From the IMG/VR virus record IMGVR_UViG_3300011013_000099, positions 1 to 23,593 of that record: DNA of 23,593 nt. One strand, 5' to 3'. Positions within the stretch are counted from its first letter, which is position 1; each line of letters starts with the position of its first letter. The position numbers were made by a program, and so were the translations under genes. Source of the DNA: a virus. A model generated the notes under the pieces. That model saw nothing but the letters and a program-made list of their open reading frames with translations, did not search any database and was not told the origin of the DNA. Below, in pieces: positions 7,412 through 13,996 of the stretch.

Positions 7412-8326
7412 ATGAATAAAAAAGGAATAAAAAGTGTAGGCGATATAGATTATGTCGCCTACATTTGACAGATTGATACTGATAGTTTATTTATTAAAAA
7501 TAAAGAATTTTTATTAAATCAAGGTATGGATGAAGATAAATGGAATAAAATACCTTTTGATGAAAAAATTAAAATAATAATTGGTTTATCAAAAAAACTT
7601 GAAACTTATATTAATGATTGTTGTTATAAAGAATTACAACAAGGATTATATAATAGTATAGTAGAACAAGATGATTTTTCTATTATTTTTAAACAAGAAA
7701 TTGTATGTGAAACTGCATTATTTGTAAGAAAAAAGAAATATGGTTTTCATGTAGTAAATGATGAAGGTGTACCAAAAGATAAAATTGATGTAACAGGTCT
7801 TGAAATAATTAGATCTGAAACACCAAGTGCTTTTAAAGTTATTTTAAAAAAGGTTTTGGAAATGATCTTAAAAAATGCTTCTGATAATGAAATAATGAAA
7901 TATGTAAATGAAAGTAAAAAAAATATTAAAAATGAAGAAGCAAAAAACATTTCAAGTAATATTAGTATAAATAATCTTGAAAAATATATCAGATCTGATG
8001 ATACACCAATAAAAGGAACACCTTATTATGTTAAAGGTGCAGCAAATTATCATAAATTATTAAAGGTTTTTAATCTTGAAAACAAATATGAAAGAATAAA
8101 TGAAGGTGAAAAAGCATCTGTTATATATGTTAAACCAAATCCTTATAAAGTAAAAGTTATTTCATATATACATTGGCCTAAAGAATTTGAAGAATATAGT
8201 ATTTTACCTGATTATGAAAAACAAATAGATAAATTTTTTATTAATAAAATTAAAATATTACTTAAACCTATGAATAGAGAAAATATTTTAACAAAAAATA
8301 CAACGTTTGATTTATTCTTTAAATAA
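7412..8326 (+). CDS. Family B DNA polymerase, C-terminal part (motif C, thumb), with in-frame TGA
   Basis: GAGAGG at 7401-7406 precedes ATG 7412. The first 18 codons give MNKKGIKSVGDIDYVAYI, which matches the strand leading into motif C, then TGA at 7466-7468. The same frame continues with CAG ATT GAT ACT GAT AGT (QIDTDS, motif C) to TAA at 8324-8326. Downstream are a thumb-like segment with TPIKGTPYYVKGAANYHKLL and a C-terminal TTFDLFFK resembling the sliding-clamp binding tail of T4 gp43. The only ATG after the TGA (7526) is beyond motif C and would give an inactive product. So a recoding event, or an unseen splicing event, seems necessary. If ribosomes skip from ATT 7463 to ATT 7472 the protein reads YVAYIDTDSLFI, the standard form. 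Identity firm; expression mechanism open. Confidence 0.85.
7436..7462 (+). other. RNA hairpin immediately before the in-frame TGA in the polymerase gene
   Basis: Arms GTAGGCGATAT (7436-7446) and ATGTCGCCTAC (7452-7462) pair over 11 positions, one a G-U wobble, around a 5-base loop AGATT. The hairpin lies entirely in coding sequence and ends exactly at the codon before ATT-TGA. It uses GGC, GTC, GCC and TAC, codons otherwise rare in this AT-rich window, so pairing rather than codon preference seems to be selected. No U-tract follows, so it is not a normal terminator. Confidence 0.8.
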
Positions 8327-8335
8327 AGGAGTTTT

Positions 8336-8692
8336 ATGAAATTTTTAGAAAATGTAGAAATTGGTGATGAAATTCTTGTTAAAAGAATAAATGCTTATGG
8401 TGATATATCATATTATAAAGATATTATATTAAGAGTATTAAAAACAAAAATTGTAACTAAAACTAATGAATTTTATACTAAAAATGGTGAATCTTTAGAA
8501 AATAATGAAAAAATACATAATACTTTGGTTGAATATACTGATGATGTTGAAGAATATATGCTTAGAGAAAAATATAATTCTTTATTAAAATCACTTAGTA
8601 AAATGAAATTTGAAGATAATAAAAAATTTGAAAATTTTATTGATAAAATTAAAAATATATATAATGCTAATTTAATAAAAAAAAGAAAATAA
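8336..8692 (+). CDS. Unknown small protein (118 aa)
   Basis: The start at ATG 8336 follows AAAGGAG at 8326-8332, nine bases after the polymerase stop. The N-terminal 60 residues look beta-rich (VEIGDEILVKRINAYGDISY), possibly a small barrel. The C-terminal half is helical and Lys-rich (REKYNSLLKSLSKMKFEDNK). No catalytic motif, Cys cluster, signal peptide or membrane segment is visible. Being the last gene before the tRNA-Pro and repeats, it probably closes the operon that starts near thyX. Function not recognised. Confidence 0.65.
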   Translation: MKFLENVEIGDEILVKRINAYGDISYYKDIILRVLKTKIVTKTNEFYTKNGESLENNEKIHNTLVEYTDDVEEYMLREKYNSLLKSLSKMKFEDNKKFENFIDKIKNIYNANLIKKRK

Positions 8693-8699
8693 ATATTAT

Positions 8700-8773
8700 C
8701 AGGAGTCGATCAAGGTGACACGTGGCATTTGGAATGCTGCTATAGATTGGTTCAATTCCAGTGCTCCTGACCA
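8700..8773 (+). tRNA. tRNA-Pro (anticodon UGG)
   Basis: Acceptor arms CAGGAGT (8700-8706) and GCTCCTG (8763-8769) pair with one wobble, followed by A and an encoded CCA. The anticodon stem is TGGCA/TGCTG around loop TTTGGAA, anticodon TGG at 8730-8732, reading CCA codons. The T-arm ATTGG-TTCAATT-CCAGT is good. C1-G72 with A73 fits bacterial tRNA-Pro. The D-arm is short (16 bases between acceptor and anticodon stems) and pairs poorly, and position 8 is C rather than U, so folding is somewhat irregular. Confidence 0.75.
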
Positions 8774-8778
8774 TTTCA

Positions 8779-8864
8779 TTATTTTATTCAAAATGTCCTC
8801 GCTCAGATACTTTTTATTAAAAATTTTATTATTTTATTTAAAATGTCCTCGCTCAGATACTTTT
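8779..8864 (+). repeat. 36-base direct repeat, two copies 50 bases apart
   Basis: Copies at 8779-8814 and 8829-8864 are identical except for one base (C or T at position 11 of the unit). The core AATGTCCTCGCTCAGATACT is much more GC-rich than its surroundings. The repeats sit between the tRNA-Pro and the ligase promoter. No clear palindrome is present. With only two copies and a 14-base gap they are not a CRISPR array. Function unknown: perhaps a protein binding site or processing signal. Confidence 0.8.
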
Positions 8865-8874
8865 CATAATTATA

Positions 8875-8903
8875 TTGACAATATATAAATCAAGTGTTAT
8901 TAT
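8875..8903 (+). promoter_or_regulatory. Sigma70-type promoter for the ligase operon
   Basis: TTGACA at 8875-8880, a 17-base spacer and TATTAT at 8898-8903 lie about 30 bases before the ligase start. The pattern matches other promoter candidates at 13927, 15002 and 20376, which supports a shared host-type promoter class. Confidence 0.65.
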
Positions 8904-8934
8904 ATTTCTATAAACTTTAAAGGAGAATATAAAA

Positions 8935-10710
8935 ATGGAAATTGAAACTTTAAAAGAATATGATAGATTATATGCATTAGGTATGTCTCCATTATCTGAT
9001 TTAGAATATGATAATCTCAAAGAACAATTAAAGAAAAAATATCCAACTCATAAATATTTTAAAACAGTTGGTTCTTATGTAAAGAAAAAAGTTAGATTAC
9101 CTTTTGTACTTGGGTCTTTAAATAAAACAAAACCAGATGGATCATTTCATACATGGAAAAGAAAACATAAAGATGATTTTGTTGTTTCACCTAAACTTGA
9201 TGGTGTGTCTATTCTTGTAAATTATGATAATGGTAAAGTAAATAAAGCATATCTTAGAGGTGATGGTGAATTTGGTCAAGAAATTACAGAAAAAGCAAGA
9301 AAATTTGTTAAATCAATAAAAGAAAAAGATTCAGTATGGACAAGGGGTGAAGTTCTTCTTGATTATTTACCAGAAGGATTTAAAAATAAAAGAAATGCTG
9401 TAGCTGGTATTTTAAATGATGATAAAGATAAAAATAACTTATTAAAAGACCTTAAACCTATTTTTTATGAATATCTTAATGCTGATATTGATCTTGAATC
9501 AAAAAGATTAAAAGCATTAGAAAGAATGGGTGTAAATGTTGTTGTATGGAAATTATTTAATGATATAGATGAAAATTTTCTTGTAAATTTATTATCAGAA
9601 TTTAAAGAAAAAAATTCTGATTTACTTATTGATGGTCTTGTTGTTACTAAAAATAAAAGTGATAGAGAAAATGTTAAATATCCTGATCAAAAAGTTGCAT
9701 TTAAAGTAAATCAAAATGCTATTCCTACAAAAATTATTGATATTAGATGGAATACTTCAAGAAAAGGTAGGGTTATACCATTAATTTATGTTGAACCAAC
9801 TAATATTGATGGTTCTACTATATCTAAAGTAACAGGTCATAATGCAAAATATATACATGATAATGGTATAACTATTGGAACAACTATAACAATCGTGAAA
9901 TCAGGAGATGTAATTCCGTATGTGGTTGATGTTATAGATGGTACTACAGCAAAATTACCAAAAAAATGTGATACATGTGGTAAACAATTAACCATGAAAG
10001 GTGTAGATTTGATATGTACTAATAAAGAATGTGATGCAAGAACAGTTAAAACATTAACACATTTTGTAAAAACTATTGGTGTTATGGGTATGTCAAAGGC
10101 TACATTCAAAAAACTTAATATTAATAGTATAAAAGAATTATATAATTTAACTGTATCTGATATAGTTAAATTAGATGGTTTTGGTATTAAGAAAGCAGAA
10201 AATATTATAAATGAATTAAAAAACAAACTTAATATTATGCCTGATAAATTTTTATCAGCACTTGGAATAAGTGGTCTTGGTAATACAAATGCTAAAAGAG
10301 TAATGAATTATTTTAATGATATTGAAAAAGTATTTTTTGCAAAAGATTTTTCAATGATTGATGGTATTGGTGATAAAACAAGTGAAAATATTGTTAAAGG
10401 TCTTAATAATGGTTATTTAATATATAAATTTTTACTTGAAAAGGGTTTATCATTTGTTGAGAAAGAAGAAGGTTCTGAATTTTTTGGTAAAACTGTAACA
10501 TTAACTGGTACAGCACCTATTAAAAGAGATAATTTAATTAGAATATTAGAAAGTCAAGGATGTGTTGTAAAAAATATTAGTAAGAAAGTTGATTTTTTAA
10601 TTACAAATGATATAGAATCAAATAGTAGTAAAGCAAAAAAAGCAAGAAATTATAATATACCTTTTATGTCTTATGATGATTTACTTGAAAAATTAGGAGT
10701 TATTGAATAA
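8935..10710 (+). CDS. ligA: NAD+-dependent DNA ligase
   Basis: This seals nicks in DNA, using NAD+ as AMP donor. Domains in order: a short N-terminal region, the nucleotidyltransferase domain with KLDG (adenylated Lys87) and the later YLRGDGEFG and TRGEV motifs, an OB-fold (GRVIPLIYVEP, VKSGDVIPYV near residues 278-330), a zinc finger with Cys345, Cys348, Cys361 and Cys366, helix-hairpin-helix repeats (about 375-500), and a C-terminal BRCT domain (about 505-591). At 591 residues it is shorter than E. coli LigA (671), mainly at the N-terminus, where the Ia domain that binds NMN is reduced. AAAGGAG precedes ATG 8935. T4 itself uses an ATP-dependent ligase, so an NAD+ enzyme here marks a different lineage. 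Confidence 0.95.
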   Translation: MEIETLKEYDRLYALGMSPLSDLEYDNLKEQLKKKYPTHKYFKTVGSYVKKKVRLPFVLGSLNKTKPDGSFHTWKRKHKDDFVVSPKLDGVSILVNYDNGKVNKAYLRGDGEFGQEITEKARKFVKSIKEKDSVWTRGEVLLDYLPEGFKNKRNAVAGILNDDKDKNNLLKDLKPIFYEYLNADIDLESKRLKALERMGVNVVVWKLFNDIDENFLVNLLSEFKEKNSDLLIDGLVVTKNKSDRENVKYPDQKVAFKVNQNAIPTKIIDIRWNTSRKGRVIPLIYVEPTNIDGSTISKVTGHNAKYIHDNGITIGTTITIVKSGDVIPYVVDVIDGTTAKLPKKCDTCGKQLTMKGVDLICTNKECDARTVKTLTHFVKTIGVMGMSKATFKKLNINSIKELYNLTVSDIVKLDGFGIKKAENIINELKNKLNIMPDKFLSALGISGLGNTNAKRVMNYFNDIEKVFFAKDFSMIDGIGDKTSENIVKGLNNGYLIYKFLLEKGLSFVEKEEGSEFFGKTVTLTGTAPIKRDNLIRILESQGCVVKNISKKVDFLITNDIESNSSKAKKARNYNIPFMSYDDLLEKLGVIE

Positions 10711-10721
10711 AAAATATTATT

Positions 10722-10880
10722 ATGAAGAAAAAAAAGAAAATAATTAAACCTAGAGATTGGGCAATGGTTCATTTAATTAATAGAAATGGTGGCGGTATTC
10801 ATAATAAAAAACATAGTAGATCTTTTAAAAAACAAGAATTAAATAAAAAAATCAAACAGGGAGAATTAGAGGATATTTAG
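10722..10880 (+). CDS. Small basic protein (52 aa)
   Basis: The frame from ATG 10722 to TAG 10878-10880 encodes 52 residues, very rich in Lys, Arg, His and Asn: KPRDWAMVHLINRNGGGIHN near residues 9-28, then a basic helix. Short basic proteins of this type, with HN-K-H-R patterns, occur in many phages as unannotated genes; they may bind nucleic acid. The ribosome binding site is weak. The gene starts 11 bases after ligA and ends one base before the next ATG, consistent with an operon. Confidence 0.6.
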   Translation: MKKKKKIIKPRDWAMVHLINRNGGGIHNKKHSRSFKKQELNKKIKQGELEDI

Positions 10881-10881
10881 A

Positions 10882-11061
10882 ATGGATAAAGTTCAAAAAG
10901 GTGTTAGTATGGCAAAAGCAGAAGCATTTAATCAAATTGTTAAACTTTTAAATATAAATGATTATGATGATAAAGTATTTAAAGAAATTTCAAAAGTTGT
11001 AAAATTAACTCTTAATACTATTGAAAAAATTAAGGAAAAATATGTCTCAAAAATTAAATAG
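10882..11061 (+). CDS. Small helical protein (59 aa)
   Basis: ATG 10882 follows GGAGAATTAGAGGA at 10860-10873, and the gene ends at TAG 11059-11061, overlapping the methyltransferase start by 20 bases. The product is predicted to be almost all helix (SMAKAEAFNQIVKLLN, then FKEISKVVKLTLNTIEKIK). There are no Cys and no known motif. The overlaps on both sides suggest translational coupling in the ligase operon. Unknown function. Confidence 0.55.
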   Translation: MDKVQKGVSMAKAEAFNQIVKLLNINDYDDKVFKEISKVVKLTLNTIEKIKEKYVSKIK

Positions 11062-11818
11062 TATTATTCATGGTGATTGTATAGAAGAAATTATAAAATT
11101 AGATAATAATTCAATTGATTTAGTAGTTACAAGTCCACCATATAATGTAAATCTTGGCAATAATAAATATAACAAAGATGGTTATTCATCATATGATGAT
11201 AATATACCATATGATGAATATTTACTTTGGTTAACAAAAGTTTTCTTTTTATTAAAACAAAAAATGAAATCTGATGGAAGAATTGTTATTAATATTGGTG
11301 ATAGAAAAAATGGTGAATTTCCAACACATTCTCATATTATACAATTTATGATAGATTTAGGTTATAAACCTTTTTCTACTATTATATGGAATAAAAACAC
11401 AACAAGTAATAGGTCAGCATGGGGTTCATGGTTATCACCTTCAAATCCATCATTTCCAACACCATTTGAATATATTTTAATTTTTTATAATAGATATAAA
11501 AAGAAACAAAAAAAAGGTATAACTGATTTAACTAAAAGTGAATTTATTAATAATAGTTATGCTATATGGGATTTTCCATCTGAAAAGAAATCAACTATTG
11601 ATCATCCTGCACCTTTTCCATTAGAATTACCATTAAAATGTATTAAACAATTATCATGGGTTGGTGATACTGTTCTTGATCCATTTGCAGGAAGTGGTAC
11701 AACAGGTGTTGCATGTAGAAGAACAAATAGAAATTATATATTAATAGAAAAAGATGAACAATATATATCTTTAATTAAAAAAAGGGTAAATCAATTAAAT
11801 ATAGGAGATTTTACTTAA
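11042..11818 (+). CDS. DNA methyltransferase, beta-class (N4-cytosine or N6-adenine)
   Basis: The enzyme transfers a methyl group from S-adenosylmethionine to an exocyclic amine in DNA. Catalytic motif IV is TSPPYN (residues 30-35), near the N-terminus; the SAM-binding motif I is DPFAGSGTTG (from residue 213), near the C-terminus. This order (IV before I) defines the beta class. SPPY rather than DPPY is common in N4-cytosine enzymes but also found in adenine ones, so the modified base cannot be fixed. Length 258 is normal for a stand-alone methylase. I chose ATG 11042 because TAAGGAA at 11030-11036 sits before it. No restriction partner is adjacent, so protection from host restriction or regulation is the likely role. 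Confidence 0.9.
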   Translation: MSQKLNSIIHGDCIEEIIKLDNNSIDLVVTSPPYNVNLGNNKYNKDGYSSYDDNIPYDEYLLWLTKVFFLLKQKMKSDGRIVINIGDRKNGEFPTHSHIIQFMIDLGYKPFSTIIWNKNTTSNRSAWGSWLSPSNPSFPTPFEYILIFYNRYKKKQKKGITDLTKSEFINNSYAIWDFPSEKKSTIDHPAPFPLELPLKCIKQLSWVGDTVLDPFAGSGTTGVACRRTNRNYILIEKDEQYISLIKKRVNQLNIGDFT

Positions 11819-11820
11819 TT

Positions 11821-12096
11821 ATGCCAAAATGTATAAAATGTGGAGCAAGGTTACATCCAGATTTTTGTCTTTTAATAAATGAACATGTTGAAAAATGTCA
11901 ATGTGTTTTTTGTTATACAGGTAAAAATGAAGTAACCATACAAGATGAAAATGGTAATGATATTAGAAAAGTATCTAAACAAGAAGCTATCAATAAATAT
12001 GCTGAATATATCAATGAACTTTGTGAAAAAAGAAATATTAAATCAATTATTGAAACAGGTAAAAAACCAAAAATAATTTTACCTGGAGAATTTTAA
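11821..12096 (+). CDS. Small Cys-rich zinc-ribbon-like protein (91 aa)
   Basis: The N-terminal half has six Cys: CIKC (residues 4 and 7), Cys16, then CQCVFC (26, 28, 31), a pattern suited to one or two zinc sites. The C-terminal half is helical (KQEAINKYAEYINELCEKR) and ends with KPKIILPGEF. It starts two bases after the methyltransferase stop. From memory, similar small proteins beginning with a CIKCGA segment are widespread in large phages. It might bind nucleic acid or serve as an adaptor; the function is not known. Confidence 0.7.
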   Translation: MPKCIKCGARLHPDFCLLINEHVEKCQCVFCYTGKNEVTIQDENGNDIRKVSKQEAINKYAEYINELCEKRNIKSIIETGKKPKIILPGEF

Positions 12097-12097
12097 A

Positions 12098-12319
12098 TTT
12101 ATAAGTAATTGAAATTATTATATATTTAATTTTTGGGTATACTTTTTGCCTAGACGAACCGCCAAAATATTAAAATTTTTATTAAAAAACATCATGAATT
12201 TGATTAAATTTATTCAAATATGTGATATAAAATGTATCTATAATTTATAAATAATTGAAATAATTACAAATCTTAATTTTTGGTATACTTTTTACCTAGA
12301 CGAACCGCAAAATATTAAA
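12098..12319 (+). repeat. Duplicated intergenic element (about 76 bases, two copies)
   Basis: Copy 1 covers 12098-12174 and copy 2 covers 12244-12319, offset by 146 bases. The most conserved part is TATACTTTTT, one variable base, then CCTAGACGAACCGC, followed by AAAATATTAAA. In copy 1 TTTTGG and CCAAAA flank this core and could pair; copy 2 has lost one G on the left and one C on the right, leaving TTTTG/CAAAA. Copy 2 ends at the ribosome binding site of the glycosyltransferase. The rest of this gene-free stretch is AT-rich with no other signal I can see. It may be a promoter or an RNA leader; TGGTATACT resembles an extended -10 box. Confidence 0.75.
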
Positions 12320-12329
12320 GGAGATATAA

Positions 12330-13406
12330 TTGAGTAAAAGAATCATAAAAGGACCAACAACTATATTATATCATACATATGTTGCAGATATGGCTGGATG
12401 TGGTTATATTAGATGTATATTTCCATCTATGTTAGTATCACAATATGTTCATAAAAAAACAATAAGATTTATACCATCATATGGTATGTATTTTATTAAT
12501 GATCCTGCTTTTTATAAAAATCAAATGTTTACAATATTTCAAAGGTCAGCTACACCAGAACAATTAAAATTAGTTTTATATTTTAAACAGAATTTTAAAC
12601 AAAAAACTAATACACCATTATTATATGAAATTGATGATCTGTTAACAGATATACCTGATTGGAATTATGCTTCTGATTATTATAAAAAATATTCAAAAGT
12701 TGCTATTGAAATAATGAAAAATATGGATGGTATGATAGTATCAACTAATAAATTGAAAGAAATATATTCAAAATATTGTTCAAAAATAAAAGTTGTACCA
12801 AATCATTTAGTTAAAGGGTTTTGGGGTGAAGCTAAATATATTGAACAACAAAATAAAAAATTAAGAATACTTTGGTCTGGATCAGGTAATCATTTTGCAA
12901 CTAAAAAAGGTCAAAGTGGTGGTGATTTTGGTAAAGAACTTTTATCTTTTATAAATAAAACTACTGATAAATATCAATGGGTTATAGTTGGTGGTTGCCC
13001 ACAAGAAATTAAAGAAAATAATAAAATTGAAAAACATGGATGGATACCATTATTAGAATATCCTAACTATATGAAATCATTAAAAATTGATTTAGCAATT
13101 GCACCATTAGAACAAAATCTTTTTAATGAGTGTAAATCAAATATAAAAGCATTAGAGTATACAGCAAGTGGTATTCCAGCTATATATACAAACATAGAGC
13201 CATATAAAAATATGACTGTTGTATGTGATACAGAAGAATGGATGATTCATCAAATTGAAATGTATTTAAGTAATCCATATAAACTAAAAGAATTATGGAA
13301 TAAAGATTATAAAAAACTAAAATCACAATTATTTTGGGAAGATAATAATAATTTGACTAAATATTTAAATAAAATGTTTGACATTTTTAATTCAAAGTTA
13401 TATTAA
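12330..13406 (+). CDS. Glycosyltransferase, GT4-like (358 aa)
   Basis: This probably transfers a sugar from a nucleotide-sugar to DNA, protein or a host glycan. The architecture is GT-B-like: the N-terminal half has YEIDDLLTDIPDWN (about residue 100) and MDGMIVSTNKLKEIY then KVVPNHL, as in group 1 glycosyltransferases. The C-terminal half has LRILWSGSGNHF, YQWVIVGG, a KHGWIPLLEYPNYM segment, and IDLAIAPLEQNLFNECKSN, which matches the donor-binding E-x7-E region (E248-ish onward). The start is TTG at 12330 with AAAGGAG at 12317-12323; no other start fits as well. No signal peptide. Its isolated position after a duplicated leader suggests separate control. The acceptor is unknown; a modified DNA base or a virion glycoprotein are options. 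Confidence 0.8.
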   Translation: MSKRIIKGPTTILYHTYVADMAGCGYIRCIFPSMLVSQYVHKKTIRFIPSYGMYFINDPAFYKNQMFTIFQRSATPEQLKLVLYFKQNFKQKTNTPLLYEIDDLLTDIPDWNYASDYYKKYSKVAIEIMKNMDGMIVSTNKLKEIYSKYCSKIKVVPNHLVKGFWGEAKYIEQQNKKLRILWSGSGNHFATKKGQSGGDFGKELLSFINKTTDKYQWVIVGGCPQEIKENNKIEKHGWIPLLEYPNYMKSLKIDLAIAPLEQNLFNECKSNIKALEYTASGIPAIYTNIEPYKNMTVVCDTEEWMIHQIEMYLSNPYKLKELWNKDYKKLKSQLFWEDNNNLTKYLNKMFDIFNSKLY

Positions 13407-13418
13407 AGGAAAAGAATT

Positions 13419-13643
13419 ATGAAAAGTAGAATTTATATGAGTGAAAGAAAAGAAAATAAAGACAGAATTTTTGGTTCTGCTAAAAATTATATACCATGTT
13501 ATATTAATGATGAATATGGAAATATGAAACAAGCTTTATTTACTGATATTGAAATCAAAAAAGCATTAGAAAGAGGTAATAAAAATCCAGAAGATTTTGA
13601 ATCTCAAAGTTTTTTTGAATCATGGTTGAAAATATTTGATTAA
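13419..13643 (+). CDS. Unknown small protein (74 aa)
   Basis: ATG 13419 follows AAAGGAAAAG at 13405-13414, directly after the glycosyltransferase. The product is charged, with MSERKENKDRIF near residues 7-18 and a mixed C-terminal part (IEIKKALERGNKNPEDF). The DNA for MSERKEN is shared base for base with a stretch in the gene at 15574. An internal ATG at 13437 could also start translation, but lacks a ribosome binding site. No domain recognised. Confidence 0.6.
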   Translation: MKSRIYMSERKENKDRIFGSAKNYIPCYINDEYGNMKQALFTDIEIKKALERGNKNPEDFESQSFFESWLKIFD

Positions 13644-13657
13644 GGAGTTTAATTTTT

Positions 13658-13912
13658 ATGAATTATGATGATGATATAGATAATTTAGAAAAAAATGAAT
13701 ATATAGTTAGAATACCAGTAACAGGATTTGTTGAAGTTACAATTAATGCAGATAATACAAAAGATGCCATTGATAGAGCATTAGATTTAAATGTTGATAT
13801 TAATGAACCAATGACTTATGATTATGGTGAATTTGAAACTCATGAAATAATTATTGATAAAGATAATACTTTTAATGGTGTTCTTAATGAAATTGAAGTT
13901 GAAGAAATATAA
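13658..13912 (+). CDS. Unknown small acidic protein (84 aa)
   Basis: AAGGAGT at 13642-13648 precedes ATG 13658. The product is strongly acidic and looks like an alpha/beta sandwich: a strand segment YIVRIPVTGFVEVTINADN, a helix KDAIDRALD, then strands to the end. This strand-helix pattern, with Asp/Ala-rich helix after INADN, is common in small phage proteins, but I cannot name the family. It ends the block before the promoter at 13927. No membrane segment or metal motif. Confidence 0.6.
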   Translation: MNYDDDIDNLEKNEYIVRIPVTGFVEVTINADNTKDAIDRALDLNVDINEPMTYDYGEFETHEIIIDKDNTFNGVLNEIEVEEI

Positions 13913-13926
13913 TAAGTAAAAAATAC

Positions 13927-13954
13927 TTGACATATGATTTAAATGATGTATAAT
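13927..13954 (+). promoter_or_regulatory. Sigma70-type promoter for the PEP-CTERM gene
   Basis: TTGACA at 13927-13932, a 16-base spacer and TATAAT at 13949-13954 are consensus boxes, 42 bases before the next start. This suggests the following gene is transcribed independently by host-type RNA polymerase. Confidence 0.75.
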
Positions 13955-13996
13955 TGTTTTATTAAAGTTAACTTATAAATTTAAAGGAGATTTAAC

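Noticed and set aside
7436-7462. Hairpin as a Rho-independent terminator
   Set aside because: No run of T follows; the next bases are ATTTGACAGATTG and coding sequence continues.
7466-7468. TGA read as an amino acid through an alternative genetic code
   Set aside because: Several other genes in the window end with TGA at sensible places and none contains an internal TGA, so the standard code applies.
7251-7471. An intron from TGA 7251 to CAG 7471, joining KQINA directly to IDTDS
   Set aside because: It would give an in-frame product of reasonable length, but no group I or II core elements are visible, and it would discard GDIDYVAYI, which fits the strand before motif C very well and has its own ribosome binding site. 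Less likely than a split gene with recoding, though cDNA is needed.
8779-8864. CRISPR array
   Set aside because: Only two copies with a 14-base gap; no cas genes.
9837-10226. Reverse-strand open frame of 129 codons
   Set aside because: It is the shadow of the ligase gene, without ribosome binding site; the same holds for the other reverse-strand frames at 6286, 7747, 14103, 16871, 18890 and 19557.
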